Shown here: in pieces, positions 45,960 through 56,053 of the stretch
How positions within the stretch are numbered: position 1 is the first letter of the stretch
How the letters are laid out: every line of letters starts with the position of its first letter
NCBI GenBank assembly: GCA_029257385.1
Contig: JARIBS010000078.1
Location: forward strand, 1-64,000
Length of the DNA: 64,000 nucleotides
Direction: 5' to 3'
Source of the DNA: Thiorhodococcus sp.
GTDB lineage: Bacteria > Pseudomonadota > Gammaproteobacteria > Chromatiales > Chromatiaceae
Notes under the pieces: generated by a model
What the model saw: only the letters and a program-made list of their open reading frames with translations
Told to the model about the DNA's origin: nothing
Database searches by the model: none
Made by a program: the position numbers and the translations under genes

Positions 45960-47339
45960 TCAGTCGATGATCAGCTTGCGCCCGAAAGGTTGCTGCATGT
46001 CTGCGTGGGCCGAGGGCACCGTCCACAAAACCGGGAAGCTGGGACGGTAGTCGGTGCGTCCGTCCAGGTCGGTCAGGAAGACACCCATGTCCGGGGCGAA
46101 ACGCTCGGCCTCGCGCAGCAGGGGCGTGAACTCGGTTCCGCCGCCGCCCTGGAAGCAGATGCCGCGCAGGTTCGAGCGTCCGGGCTCGAAGACCTGGACA
46201 TCGGCCACCCGGTCGTCGCCGATGATGACCACGACCCTGGACTCCAGCCTGCGGGTGATGGCCTCGATCTCGCGGGCGAAGCGCTCCAGTAGCGGGTTAT
46301 CAATAGAACCCGAGACATCCACCATGACGGCCAGCCGTGCCACCGACTTGGTGGCGGAGTAGCCCGGCTCCCAAGGCATTCGCATGCCCTGGCCTCGCGG
46401 GCCGATACGCCCCTGGTTGGCGACGTAAGAGCGCGCGGGCCGCGACCAGGAGAGATCCGGCTTGTGAGACAGCCCGCGTGTGAGTTGCGTGCGCAGCAAC
46501 TGCTCCCAGGGGGTGCGGACCTTGGGCAGATCCGCGAGCAGGGTCCGCAGCATGGAATGCGCGCCATCGCCGGCATGGGCGCGGGTGATGCGCTCACGCC
46601 ATTCGCGCGCTTGCTCGGTCTCCAGCTCAGGGTGTTCGGCATCGGCGGCCGGGAGCAAGTCGCGGATGATCCCCGAACCCAGGCAGCGTGCCTGGAATGC
46701 GCGTGGACCGTCCTCTTTCGGCGTCGCGCGTCCGTCCTCGCTGGCCTCTTGACCGCCAGGTCCGTCGCCCGTCGCGGATTCGCGCCGTGGGCCTTCTCCG
46801 TGACGCGAACCGTCGCGCCCGCCGCGCGTCTGACGGTCGTCGAGCGCCCGGTAGAGTCGCTCCAGATCCCATTCGAGCAACGCCGACTCAGCGCCCTGCC
46901 GATGCTCGAGTGTCCCGGCAAGCAGCGTTTCGAGCCGCACCGAGTATGCCGGCAGTTCCAGCCAGCTCAGGTGGCCCAGGGCGCTGTTGACGATGGCATC
47001 GGCGCAGATGTTGTAAAGCTCGGCATCCACCTCGCCGATCAGCCGACGCAGCGCCAGCATGCGTTGCGGGTGGCGCAACGCCACATGCATCGCCTCGTGG
47101 GCGACCAGGCCGACTTGAACGGCCAGCGGCAGGGTCTCGAACTGGGGACCATAGTAGATGGTCGCGCCGTCGTTGGCGGCGAACAGGGCGACCTCGGCGT
47201 CGTCGACATCCAGATGGCGCATCCACAGCGCCAATCCGCCGGTGGACGGCGCGAATTCCACCATCTTCTGGATAGCGCGCGTCCCACGGTGAATATAGAG
47301 ACCGGCCCCTGGGGCGGTCTCAGCCAGTCGCTTGGTCAT
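45960..47339 (-). CDS. VWA-like/DUF2201 putative metallopeptidase-domain protein
   Basis: LVAHEAMHVALRHPQRM (HExxH-like) and LAVMVDVSGSIDNPLLERFAREIEAI (VWA MIDAS-like); directly after a MoxR-like ATPase gene. Confidence 0.8.
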   Translation of the reverse strand: MTKRLAETAPGAGLYIHRGTRAIQKMVEFAPSTGGLALWMRHLDVDDAEVALFAANDGATIYYGPQFETLPLAVQVGLVAHEAMHVALRHPQRMLALRRLIGEVDAELYNICADAIVNSALGHLSWLELPAYSVRLETLLAGTLEHRQGAESALLEWDLERLYRALDDRQTRGGRDGSRHGEGPRRESATGDGPGGQEASEDGRATPKEDGPRAFQARCLGSGIIRDLLPAADAEHPELETEQAREWRERITRAHAGDGAHSMLRTLLADLPKVRTPWEQLLRTQLTRGLSHKPDLSWSRPARSYVANQGRIGPRGQGMRMPWEPGYSATKSVARLAVMVDVSGSIDNPLLERFAREIEAITRRLESRVVVIIGDDRVADVQVFEPGRSNLRGICFQGGGGTEFTPLLREAERFAPDMGVFLTDLDGRTDYRPSFPVLWTVPSAHADMQQPFGRKLIID

Positions 47340-48417
47340 CGGCGGCGCGTTGCTCAGCATAGCGTTGGTAGACCGGGCTTTCGAGCACGGCGCCCTCCAG
47401 ACCGCGCTCCAACGCGCGCTGGAAGATCAGCTCCATGGCCAGGGTCTGGGACTCGCGGATCGGCAGCGGCTCGCGCGTGTCGGTGTCCGGGAGCTGATCG
47501 ACGATCTCCAGCGCGCGGGTCATACGTGCGGCATCCGTGGCCGCAGCGAGCAGCGCGTAGATCATGCCGTAGAGACCGTCCAGAGTTTTCGGCAACAGGG
47601 CCGCTGTTTCTGGTCCCATGGGCGCGGCGAGCAGGGCGATCACATCCGTCCCGGCGCGGATCTCGCGCAGCACGCCGAAGAACTCCGCCGCGTTGGCCGC
47701 GCCGATGCGGCCCTGGACAAAAAGACGCTTGCCGGACTCGGAGAGTCCGGACTGGAGGACGTTGGAGACGTCTTCCCAGCCGCGTGGGCTGGCGCCGATC
47801 AGATAGTCGTTGGCGAGTTGGCTCTGGGTGTCGTCGAGCTTGTCTGGGCGCACCTTGAGATAGGCCATCACCTCGGGTGCGAGAGCATTCGCGAGGGCGT
47901 AGTCGAGAAAGGCGTCGATGACGCTCTGGACGTTGAAATGAAACATACGGTCCGCCAGCGCCGTACCCATGTCGTGGCTCACGGCCCCGTGGAAGGCGGC
48001 GTTGCCGGCGGCGATGACTTGCCAGCCATCCGGCAGGCGGTAGTTGCCGACCCGCCGATCGAGGATCAGCGAGTAGGCCGAGATCTGTAGCCGCTGGTCG
48101 GCGGCCGTCAGTTCATCGAGAAAAAGGAGACCCTCGGGCTGATCCGGCGTGGGCAGGAACTCGGGCGGAAACCAGACCGTCTGCTGGCGGATGTCGTCGG
48201 CATAGATGGCGCCGCGGATGTCGACCGGCTCGATGGTCGTGAGCCGTAGATCCACCAGCGGCGCATCAAAGTGCGCCGCGACCTGACGGACGATGGAGGA
48301 CTTGCCGACGCCGCGCGTTCCCCACAGCATTGATGCCCGGTGGCGCAGCCTGGGGTGCTGATACTGCTCGATCAGCGCCTGTTTTACCGCCGCGATCGAG
48401 ACCGGCGGGATGTTCAT
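47320..48417 (-). CDS. MoxR-like AAA+ ATPase
   Basis: LWGTRGVGKSSIVRQVAAHF (Walker A), GLLFLDELTAAD (Walker B), VIAAGN sensor; start at ATG 48415-48417. Confidence 0.88.
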   Translation of the reverse strand: MNIPPVSIAAVKQALIEQYQHPRLRHRASMLWGTRGVGKSSIVRQVAAHFDAPLVDLRLTTIEPVDIRGAIYADDIRQQTVWFPPEFLPTPDQPEGLLFLDELTAADQRLQISAYSLILDRRVGNYRLPDGWQVIAAGNAAFHGAVSHDMGTALADRMFHFNVQSVIDAFLDYALANALAPEVMAYLKVRPDKLDDTQSQLANDYLIGASPRGWEDVSNVLQSGLSESGKRLFVQGRIGAANAAEFFGVLREIRAGTDVIALLAAPMGPETAALLPKTLDGLYGMIYALLAAATDAARMTRALEIVDQLPDTDTREPLPIRESQTLAMELIFQRALERGLEGAVLESPVYQRYAEQRAADDQATG

Positions 48418-48470
48418 CGGGTTACCCTGCAAGAGCGGCTCCTGGTGGTCGAGCTGAAGGTTTCAGAGGC

Positions 48471-49553
48471 TCAGGTGTCGGCGGTCATGGACGTTGGCTT
48501 GGTCGTCTCTCCCTGCTGTGCAACCGCGATCACCCAGGCATCATTGGTGAGTGGTCGGGGAATTGGCGGGATCTCGATGCGCGGGATCTCGCGCATCATG
48601 AATAGCGCAGCCATCATTAGCGGTGGCGCATGAAAGATCAGCATCCGCAGGATGGAACCATCCGACATCTCGATCCATTGAATGGCGGGTGTGAGTGCGA
48701 TGACCAGTAACCCGATGCCAAGTGGCAGCGCCCGCTGAAAGGTCACCCGCCAGCGCGCACGCTTGTAGGTGCGGTGGAATTGCGCAGGCGGTGTTTCCAG
48801 GGTGCGTGCCAGGTGGATAATCGTGCGACCGATCTTGTGCTCGATATCGGTGGCGCGTTGCGGACCCTTCGAGACGACACGAATGCTGCCGCGCCATAGC
48901 GTGACGAACTCGTGCAACGGCCGCCAGTGCCAGCCGATCACCGCCGTCAGGTCCTGCGGGAGAACCAGCTGACTGCCGGCATCGGCAGTCAGCCGCAGAT
49001 CGAGCACATGGGTGACGTAGCCGTCTGATTTGATCTCTAGGTTGATGCCGCCGATATAGGCTCTGGCTTCGGTCAGCAGAACCTGGACCGAGGCGAGGCC
49101 GTCGTTCTGTGCACTCTCCTTGACCTCTTCGATCAGATAGCTGCGCGCTACTGGGATATCGGCATAAATCTGGAATTGCCGCTGTGCGGGAACGGCCTCG
49201 ATCCGCTCCAGCAGTCGACCGGCATCCGTGCCTTCCGCCGTCAAAGTGGATATCAGGCCCGAGTCATCCCGCATGCACCTGACCAGCTTCAGGGTGCCAG
49301 ATTCCGAAACCTCCAGTGACAAGGACTCCAGCAGACGTAGCGGCAACTCCGGCGTGGGCGCGTGCTCGATAGACTTGAAGACCAGGCGGCGCTCGACGCG
49401 CTGGCTGGCGGCCAGATCCGCGTGTCTGCCCCGTTGCGTGAAAGGCGCCATGAGCGACAGAATCTCATGGTGCGTCAGCGGTCTTAACTGTGGGCGCTGG
49501 TCGCTGTCATCGACCAGCGGTGCGGGAGTATGCAGGATGCGGATCTTAGTCAT
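48471..49553 (-). CDS. Hypothetical membrane protein with two C-terminal TM segments
   Basis: 360 aa from ATG 49551-49553; hydrophobic ALPLGIGLLVIALTPAI and MLIFHAPPLMMAALFMM; upstream of and co-directional with the MoxR/VWA pair. Confidence 0.65.
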   Translation of the reverse strand: MTKIRILHTPAPLVDDSDQRPQLRPLTHHEILSLMAPFTQRGRHADLAASQRVERRLVFKSIEHAPTPELPLRLLESLSLEVSESGTLKLVRCMRDDSGLISTLTAEGTDAGRLLERIEAVPAQRQFQIYADIPVARSYLIEEVKESAQNDGLASVQVLLTEARAYIGGINLEIKSDGYVTHVLDLRLTADAGSQLVLPQDLTAVIGWHWRPLHEFVTLWRGSIRVVSKGPQRATDIEHKIGRTIIHLARTLETPPAQFHRTYKRARWRVTFQRALPLGIGLLVIALTPAIQWIEMSDGSILRMLIFHAPPLMMAALFMMREIPRIEIPPIPRPLTNDAWVIAVAQQGETTKPTSMTADT

Positions 49554-49681
49554 GATGGGGAGATAAGGGACGTGCGCCAAAAATCCAATTGCACGCCTGC
49601 TAGATTGAGTCAAGGCGCTTTATGTCTTTCAGGCAGCTTCCAAAAGCGGCGACGCGTGTTTCTCAAATGCGTACCCAGCAC

Positions 49682-49709
49682 TTGAAATTCGCTTGAAAAT
49701 AGCTATGAT
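49682..49709 (+). promoter_or_regulatory. Candidate sigma70 promoter for tpiA-secG
   Basis: TTGAAA-N16-TATGAT. Confidence 0.55.
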
Positions 49710-49737
49710 TATCGGCTCGCCTTTAAGGAGCATCATT

Positions 49738-50502
49738 ATGCGCCAGCCTCTCATTGCCGGAAATTGGAAAATGAACGGCACCAGATCGAGTGCCGAAGCG
49801 CTGATGAAGGCCGTGCTGCAAGGCACGAGCGCGATTGAAAAATCGGAAATCGTCGTCTGTCCGCCGTTTCCGTTCCTTGCGCTTGGTGAGCAAGTGCTGG
49901 GTGCAAGCGCAGTACGGCTTGGCGCTCAAAATGTCTGCACCGAAGCAAGCGGTGCATACACTGGCGAGGTGTCGGCACAGATGCTCGCCGAGTTCGGCTG
50001 CCATTATATTATTTGTGGCCACTCTGAGCGGCGTGAGCATTACGGTGAGACGGATGCCATCGTCGCGAAAAAACTCGCGCTGACGATCGACCAAGGCATG
50101 ACGCCGATCCTGTGTGTCGGTGAGACGCTTGAACAACGCGAGCAAGGTCGCATGGAAGACGTTATCGCCGGGCAGATCGACGAGATCATCAATCGCAACA
50201 CAATCGCCTCTTTCGGTCAGCTCGAGATCGCTTACGAGCCGGTCTGGGCGATCGGGACGGGTAAGACAGCGACGCCCGCGCAAGCGCAGGCCGTGCACAA
50301 TTTCATTCGTCGACGGATTGCGGATCATGATCCGGCGATCGCGGCAAAAGTTCGGATTCTCTATGGTGGCAGCATGAAGCCCGGCAATGCCTTGGAGCTG
50401 CTGTCCCAAGCGGACATTGATGGCGGATTGATCGGTGGGGCGGCATTGGTTGCCGAGGATTTTCTGGCGATCTGTCAGGCCGGGGGCACCGCCGCGGGTT
50501 AA
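49738..50502 (+). CDS. tpiA: Triosephosphate isomerase
   Basis: MRQPLIAGNWKMNGTRSS...CGHSERREHYGETDAIV...AYEPVWAIGTGKTATP...ILYGGSMKPGNA. Confidence 0.97.
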   Translation: MRQPLIAGNWKMNGTRSSAEALMKAVLQGTSAIEKSEIVVCPPFPFLALGEQVLGASAVRLGAQNVCTEASGAYTGEVSAQMLAEFGCHYIICGHSERREHYGETDAIVAKKLALTIDQGMTPILCVGETLEQREQGRMEDVIAGQIDEIINRNTIASFGQLEIAYEPVWAIGTGKTATPAQAQAVHNFIRRRIADHDPAIAAKVRILYGGSMKPGNALELLSQADIDGGLIGGAALVAEDFLAICQAGGTAAG

Positions 50503-50525
50503 GCTCTTCGGCCTGTGAGTGACAC

Positions 50526-50963
50526 ATGCAAACGCAAACGATTCTGACAGTTGTTCAAGTCTTTCTCTCGCTGGGCCTGATCGGTCTGGTCTTGATCCAG
50601 CACGGTAAGGGTGCGGATGCCGGCGCTGCTTTTGGCAGCGGGGCTTCCTCAACGGTTTTCGGCGCGCAGGGATCGGGTTCGTTTTTGACACGGTTGACTG
50701 CTATCATTGCCACCCTGTTCTTCCTGACCAGTATGGCATTGGCCTACTTTGCGACTCAGGGGGCAGCGCCATCCGGCTTGATGGACCAAGTCGAAGACGC
50801 CGTGGTTATTCCGGCCCCATCGCCGATGACCGATGTTCCCGTAGCGCCAGGGGCTGCTGCGCAAACGGATTCTGACGTACCAGCAGCTCCGCCCACTAAT
50901 ATGATTGATGAAGAAACTGCCGATGCGATCCCATCTGCGGACGAGGGCGAGCGCGGTAATTGA
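50526..50963 (+). CDS. secG: Protein-export membrane protein SecG
   Basis: LTVVQVFLSLGLIGLVLIQHGKGADAGAAFGSGASSTVFGAQGSGSFLTRLTA. Confidence 0.95.
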   Translation: MQTQTILTVVQVFLSLGLIGLVLIQHGKGADAGAAFGSGASSTVFGAQGSGSFLTRLTAIIATLFFLTSMALAYFATQGAAPSGLMDQVEDAVVIPAPSPMTDVPVAPGAAAQTDSDVPAAPPTNMIDEETADAIPSADEGERGN

Positions 50964-50974
50964 GGTTTGAAAAA

Positions 50975-51059
50975 GCCGACGTGGTGAAATTGGTAGACAC
51001 GCTATCTTGAGGGGGTAGTGGCGAAAGCCGTGCCAGTTCGAGTCTGGCCGTCGGCACCA
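50975..51059 (+). tRNA. tRNA-Leu (anticodon GAG), CCA encoded
   Basis: GCCGACG...CGTCGGCACCA acceptor; anticodon stem CTATC/GGTAG with loop TTGAGGG; variable arm; GTTCGAGTC T-loop. Confidence 0.95.
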
Positions 51060-51065
51060 TCAGCA

Positions 51066-51099
51066 AACGGCATGCCATGCGAATGGCATGCCGTTTTTT
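51066..51099 (+). terminator. Strong Rho-independent terminator after secG/tRNA-Leu
   Basis: ACGGCATGCCAT-GCGA-ATGGCATGCCGT (12-bp perfect stem) then TTTTT. Confidence 0.9.
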
Positions 51100-51156
51100 A
51101 TGTGTTTAATTGTTCTAAATCATTGAAATTATTAATGGTTTTTATTGGTGCTTGGG

Positions 51157-51186
51157 TTGACACTGCACTAATGGGTGCACTAGACT
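51157..51186 (+). promoter_or_regulatory. Candidate promoter of nuo operon
   Basis: TTGACA-N18-TAGACT upstream of nuoA. Confidence 0.5.
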
Positions 51187-51232
51187 CGCACTCCGGCCAC
51201 GACTATTAAAATAAAAGATTAGCGAGGAGACA

Positions 51233-51589
51233 GTGCTAGACACCTATCTGCCAATCCTGATTTTCATCCTTGTCGGGATGCTGGTGGGGGTCGGTCCGCT
51301 CGTGCTTGGTTATGTGCTTGGTCCACGCCGCCCTGACAGCGAAAAGGACTCTCCCTACGAGTGTGGCTTCGAAGCGTTCGAAACGGCGCGTTTGAAATTC
51401 GACGTGCGCTATTATCTGGTCGCCATTCTGTTCATTGTCTTCGATCTGGAGATTGCATTCCTCTTCCCCTGGGCGGTCGTGCTCGAGGAACTCGGGATCT
51501 TTGCCTTCTGGGCCATGGTCATATTTCTTGCGATCCTGGTCGTTGGCTTTATCTATGAGTGGAAGAAAGGGGCGCTGGAATGGGAATAG
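51233..51589 (+). CDS. nuoA: NADH-quinone oxidoreductase subunit A
   Basis: [45 protein letters not shown]. Confidence 0.96.
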   Translation: MLDTYLPILIFILVGMLVGVGPLVLGYVLGPRRPDSEKDSPYECGFEAFETARLKFDVRYYLVAILFIVFDLEIAFLFPWAVVLEELGIFAFWAMVIFLAILVVGFIYEWKKGALEWE

Positions 51590-52071
51590 AAGGTCTTCTC
51601 GAAGAAGGTTTTGTCACGACATCGGCTGACAAACTGATCAACTGGGCGCGCACCGGCTCAATGTGGCCGATGACCTTTGGCTTGGCCTGCTGTGCGATCG
51701 AAATGATGCATGCCGGAGCCTCGCGCTACGACATGGACAGGTTCGGGATGATCTTTCGCCCAAGCCCGCGTCAGTCCGACGTGATGATCGTCGCCGGCAC
51801 CCTGGTCAACAAGATGGCCCCTGCGCTGCGCAAGGTCTACGACCAGATGGCGGAGCCGCGCTGGGTTATCTCGATGGGTTCGTGCGCGAATGGTGGCGGT
51901 TACTATCACTACTCCTATTCGGTCGTGCGTGGCTGCGACCGCATCGTACCCGTGGACATTTATGTCCCCGGTTGTCCACCTACGGCTGAGGCGCTGCTCT
52001 ACGGTGTTCTGCAGCTTCAAGACAAGATCCGCAGAACCAATACCATCGCCCGCCCGCTGAGCCGTACCTGA
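51580..52071 (+). CDS. nuoB: NADH-quinone oxidoreductase subunit B
   Basis: [20 protein letters not shown]...[19 protein letters not shown]. Confidence 0.97.
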   Translation: MGIEGLLEEGFVTTSADKLINWARTGSMWPMTFGLACCAIEMMHAGASRYDMDRFGMIFRPSPRQSDVMIVAGTLVNKMAPALRKVYDQMAEPRWVISMGSCANGGGYYHYSYSVVRGCDRIVPVDIYVPGCPPTAEALLYGVLQLQDKIRRTNTIARPLSRT

Positions 52072-52090
52072 GAGTGTCGTACCCGAGAAC

Positions 52091-52798
52091 ATGGTGAAAA
52101 ACTCCCTGACCCGCAACGCTAGGCTGGACGCGCTCGCCACCGCTATCGGCGAAACATTCGTACACCAGGAGTGCGAGCTGCTCAATGAATTCGGTGAGTT
52201 GACGCTCATTGTGCCCGCCGAGCACCTGCTCGCTGTTTCCCGCGCGCTGCGCGATCAGGCGGAGTTCCGTTTCGAGCAGCTTATGGATCTCTGCGGCGTC
52301 GATTATGCAGCCTACGGCCAGTCGGAGTGGGAGACGGAAGAGGCGTCTTTCACTGGCTTCGGGCGCGGCGTCGATCGTGATCTGGATGTGATGACGGACG
52401 ATCCCAAGCGCTTTGCCGTGGCCATTCACCTGCTGTCGCTCGCGCACAATCTACGCCTGCGTCTGCGCGTGTATGTCGGTGGCGATCGGCCGATGGTCGA
52501 CTCGCTGACCCCGGTTTGGGAGTCAGCCAACTGGTTCGAGCGCGAGGCGTTCGATCTCTTCGGAATCCTCTTTCGCGGACACCCGGATCTGCGTCGCATC
52601 CTCACTGACTACGGCTTTGTCGGCCATCCTTTTCGTAAAGACTTTCCACTGATCGGGCAAGTCGAGATGCGCTATGATCCCGAGTTGCGCCGCGTTATTT
52701 ACGAGCCGGTCTCGATCGCGCAGCGCGTGCTCGTCCCCCGCGTGATTCGCGAAGACAGCCGCTACGTCGAGACCAGCCAGGGGACGGGCGATGCCTGA
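52091..52798 (+). CDS. nuoC: NADH-quinone oxidoreductase subunit C
   Basis: [42 protein letters not shown]. Confidence 0.96.
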   Translation: MVKNSLTRNARLDALATAIGETFVHQECELLNEFGELTLIVPAEHLLAVSRALRDQAEFRFEQLMDLCGVDYAAYGQSEWETEEASFTGFGRGVDRDLDVMTDDPKRFAVAIHLLSLAHNLRLRLRVYVGGDRPMVDSLTPVWESANWFEREAFDLFGILFRGHPDLRRILTDYGFVGHPFRKDFPLIGQVEMRYDPELRRVIYEPVSIAQRVLVPRVIREDSRYVETSQGTGDA

Positions 52799-54050
52799 GA
52801 TTCGCAATTACACGCTGAACTTCGGACCGCAGCATCCCGCCGCCCATGGCGTTCTGCGTCTGGTGCTGGAGATGAACGGCGAGGTCATCGAGCGCGCCGA
52901 TCCGCACGTCGGTCTCCTGCATCGCGGGACCGAGAAGCTCGCCGAGTACAAGCCCTACAATCAAACCATCGGCTATATGGATCGGCTCGATTATGTGTCC
53001 ATGATGTGTAACGAGCACGGTTACGTGCTCGCCATCGAGAAACTGCTCGGTGTCGAGCCGCCGGAGCGCGCCGAGTACATCCGAACCTTATTCGACGAGA
53101 TTACGCGCATCCTCAACCATCTCATGTGGCTTGCCGCGCATGCGATTGATATCGGCGCTATGAGCGTTTTCATCTATTGTTTTCGCGAGCGCGAGGATCT
53201 GCTCGATTGCTACGAGGCGGTCTCGGGTGCGCGGATGCATGCGACTTACTACCGCCCGGGCGGTGTCCATCGCGATCTTCCCGATCGGATGCCGCGCTAC
53301 GACGAGAGCGGCTCCAAGTGGCATAGCAAGCGTGCCATTGCCAAGCGCAATAGTGCTCGCGAGGGTTCGCTGCTCGATTTTATTGAGGACTTCACCGAGC
53401 GCTTCACGGGCCATGTCGACGAGTACGAGACCCTGCTGACCGACAACCGCATCTGGAAGCAGCGCACCGTCGATATCGGCGTGGTCTCACCCGAGCGCGC
53501 GCTTCAGCTCGGCTTCACCGGTCCTATGCTGCGTGGCTCCGGCGTGGAATGGGATCTGCGCAAGAAACAGCCCTATGCGGCCTATCACAAAGTCGACTTC
53601 GACATCCCGGTCGGGGTCAACGGCGATTGTTACGATCGCTATCTGGTGCGCATGGAAGAGATGCGCCAGTCCAATGGCATCATCAGACAATGTGTGGCGT
53701 GGCTGCGCGCGAATCCGGGTCCGGTGTCCATTGAGGATCACAAAATCGTACCGCCTAGCCGCACGGCCATGAAGGAGGACATGGAAGCCCTGATCCATCA
53801 CTTCAAGCTCTTCACCGAGGGTTATTGCCCGCCGCCCGGCGAGGTCTATGCGGCCGTGGAGGCGCCAAAGGGTGAGTTTGGTTGCTACATCGTCTCAGAT
53901 GGTGCCAACAAGCCGTATCGTCTGAAGATTCGCCCACCGGGCTTTCCGCATCTCGCCGCGATCGACGAGATGTCCAGGGGGCATATGTTGTCCGACGTTG
54001 TCGCGATCATCGGGACGCTGGATGTGGTGTTCGGGGAGGTCGATCGCTGA
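52791..54050 (+). CDS. nuoD: NADH-quinone oxidoreductase subunit D
   Basis: [42 protein letters not shown]. Confidence 0.97.
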   Translation: MPEIRNYTLNFGPQHPAAHGVLRLVLEMNGEVIERADPHVGLLHRGTEKLAEYKPYNQTIGYMDRLDYVSMMCNEHGYVLAIEKLLGVEPPERAEYIRTLFDEITRILNHLMWLAAHAIDIGAMSVFIYCFREREDLLDCYEAVSGARMHATYYRPGGVHRDLPDRMPRYDESGSKWHSKRAIAKRNSAREGSLLDFIEDFTERFTGHVDEYETLLTDNRIWKQRTVDIGVVSPERALQLGFTGPMLRGSGVEWDLRKKQPYAAYHKVDFDIPVGVNGDCYDRYLVRMEEMRQSNGIIRQCVAWLRANPGPVSIEDHKIVPPSRTAMKEDMEALIHHFKLFTEGYCPPPGEVYAAVEAPKGEFGCYIVSDGANKPYRLKIRPPGFPHLAAIDEMSRGHMLSDVVAIIGTLDVVFGEVDR

Positions 54051-54577
54051 TGAGCCTCCGTAACGTGCCGCTTGCAGTCGACCACGACCAGGACAAATCG
54101 ACGCTCTTCACACCTGATATCCGCGCCCAGATCGACGCCTCGATCGCCATGTACCCGCCGGAATGGAAGCAATCCGCCGTGATGCCCGCGCTCACCATCG
54201 TCCAGGACGCCAATGGCGGCTGGCTCACACAAGCGCTGATGGATGATGTCGCGGCCTATCTGGATATGCCGCCCTTGGCCGTCTACGAGGCCGCGACCTT
54301 CTACGGCATGTACGACCTGGAACCACATGGCAGGCACAAGGTCTGTGTCTGCAACAGTATTTCCTGTCTCTTGCAAGGTTCCGAGGACATCATCGAGCAC
54401 GTCGAGCGCCGCTACGGCGTGAAGCCCGGCGAGACGACTGAGGATGGGCGCTTCACGTTCAAAGAGGTCGAGTGCCTTGGCGCCTGCCGTCATGCGCCCG
54501 TCGTGCTGGCGGACAAGGCTTACCACGAGAACTTGTCCCCGGATGCGCTCGACAAGCTGATCGACGACTTGGAGTAA
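54050..54577 (+). CDS. nuoE: NADH-quinone oxidoreductase subunit E
   Basis: 24-kDa [2Fe-2S] subunit: [17 protein letters not shown]...[12 protein letters not shown]. Confidence 0.96.
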   Translation: MSLRNVPLAVDHDQDKSTLFTPDIRAQIDASIAMYPPEWKQSAVMPALTIVQDANGGWLTQALMDDVAAYLDMPPLAVYEAATFYGMYDLEPHGRHKVCVCNSISCLLQGSEDIIEHVERRYGVKPGETTEDGRFTFKEVECLGACRHAPVVLADKAYHENLSPDALDKLIDDLE

Positions 54578-54581
54578 GTGC

Positions 54582-55865
54582 GTGGTCCAGAATCAAAATA
54601 CCGTCTGCTTCCGTACGATGCACCTCCCGGAGGGTGCGCGCCACACCCTGGACGCTTACCGCAGTGTCGGCGGCTATGTTCAGTGGGAGCGAATTCTGCG
54701 CGACCGGCCCGATCCGGGCGATCTGATCGAAGAGGTCAAGCTCTCCAATCTGCGCGGGCGCGGCGGCGCGGGCTTCCCGACCGGACTGAAGTGGAGCTTC
54801 ATGCCACGCACGGCGCCGGGCCAGAAGTACATCATCTGCAATTCCGACGAGGGTGAGCCGGGAACCTGCAAGGATCGCGACATTCTGCGCTATAACCCGC
54901 ATCAAGTGATCGAGGGGATGGCGATCGCCGGTTACTGCATCGGCGCGACCATTGGCTACAACTACATCCGTGGTGAGTTCTACGAGCCGATCGAGCGTTG
55001 CGAAGGCGCGCTCCGCGAAGCTTATGCGGCCGGTCTGCTGGGCAAGAATATCCAGGGTTCAGGGGTCGATCTCGACCTCTACAATCACCTCGGGGCGGGC
55101 AGCTATATCTGCGGCGAGGAGACCGCGCTGCTTGAGTCTCTTGAGGGCAAGAAGGGGCAGCCGCGCTTCAAGCCGCCATTCCCGGCCCAGTTCGGACTCT
55201 ACGGTCGCCCGACCACCATCAACAACACGGAGTCACTGGCCTCGGTACCGGTAATTCTGGAGAAGGGCGGCAAGTGGTTCCTCGAGCTGGGACGTCCAAA
55301 CAACGGTGGACTGAAGCTCTTCTCAGTCACCGGACACGTCAACAGGCCCGATAATTTCGAAGTGCCTATGGGTATCCCGTTCAGGGATCTGCTTGAGATG
55401 TCCGGGGGGGTTAAGAACGGCAGGGCGCTCAAGGCGGTGATCCCCGGCGGTACCTCGGTGCCGGTCGTTCCTGGCGAGATCATGATGGATGTCGACATGG
55501 ACTACGACTCCATCGCCAAGGCGGGCTCCATGCTCGGTTCCGGCGCTGTCATTGTGATCGCCGAGGGTACCTGCATGGTGAAGGTGCTGCATAATCTGTC
55601 GCACTTCTACATGCTGGAGTCCTGCGGTCAGTGCACACCCTGTCGTGAGGGAACCGGCTGGCTTGCCCGAGTCCTGCGCCGCATCCTCGACGGTCAGGGC
55701 CGGATGGAGGATCTGGATTTACTCGACAGCGTGGCCGGGCGTATCGGCGGGCGGACCATCTGCGCTTTTGGCGATGCTGCGGCGATGCCGGTTCAGAGCT
55801 TCCTGAAACACTATCGGCACGAGTTCGCCTACAGGGTCGAGCATGGCCGCAGCCTGGCGGCCTGA
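54582..55865 (+). CDS. nuoF: NADH-quinone oxidoreductase subunit F
   Basis: [17 protein letters not shown]...[16 protein letters not shown]...[16 protein letters not shown]. Confidence 0.97.
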   Translation: MVQNQNTVCFRTMHLPEGARHTLDAYRSVGGYVQWERILRDRPDPGDLIEEVKLSNLRGRGGAGFPTGLKWSFMPRTAPGQKYIICNSDEGEPGTCKDRDILRYNPHQVIEGMAIAGYCIGATIGYNYIRGEFYEPIERCEGALREAYAAGLLGKNIQGSGVDLDLYNHLGAGSYICGEETALLESLEGKKGQPRFKPPFPAQFGLYGRPTTINNTESLASVPVILEKGGKWFLELGRPNNGGLKLFSVTGHVNRPDNFEVPMGIPFRDLLEMSGGVKNGRALKAVIPGGTSVPVVPGEIMMDVDMDYDSIAKAGSMLGSGAVIVIAEGTCMVKVLHNLSHFYMLESCGQCTPCREGTGWLARVLRRILDGQGRMEDLDLLDSVAGRIGGRTICAFGDAAAMPVQSFLKHYRHEFAYRVEHGRSLAA

Positions 55866-56053
55866 TGTTGCCCGGCCGATCCATTTCGATGCGGGGCGCC
55901 TGCTGGCATGGCGTTGCGCTAACTTATAAGCATAATCAGGCAGAATTCGCCATAGCCGGTGGCGTGGCGATCGCTGCTCGCCGAGGTCGCGGAGACTTCG
56001 CCGACCGCACCCTGATCGCTGCGCAACTGGTGCCGATCGAGAGAGCCAAATGA
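55865..56053 (+). CDS. Candidate 62-aa ORF translationally coupled between nuoF and nuoG
   Basis: ATG overlaps the nuoF stop (TGATG) and its TGA overlaps the nuoG ATG (ATGA); no recognised family. Confidence 0.4.
   Translation: MLPGRSISMRGACWHGVALTYKHNQAEFAIAGGVAIAARRGRGDFADRTLIAAQLVPIERAK

Noticed and set aside
46464-47858. 464-aa plus-strand ORF opposite MoxR/VWA
   Set aside because: The minus strand encodes clear Walker A/B and VWA motifs.
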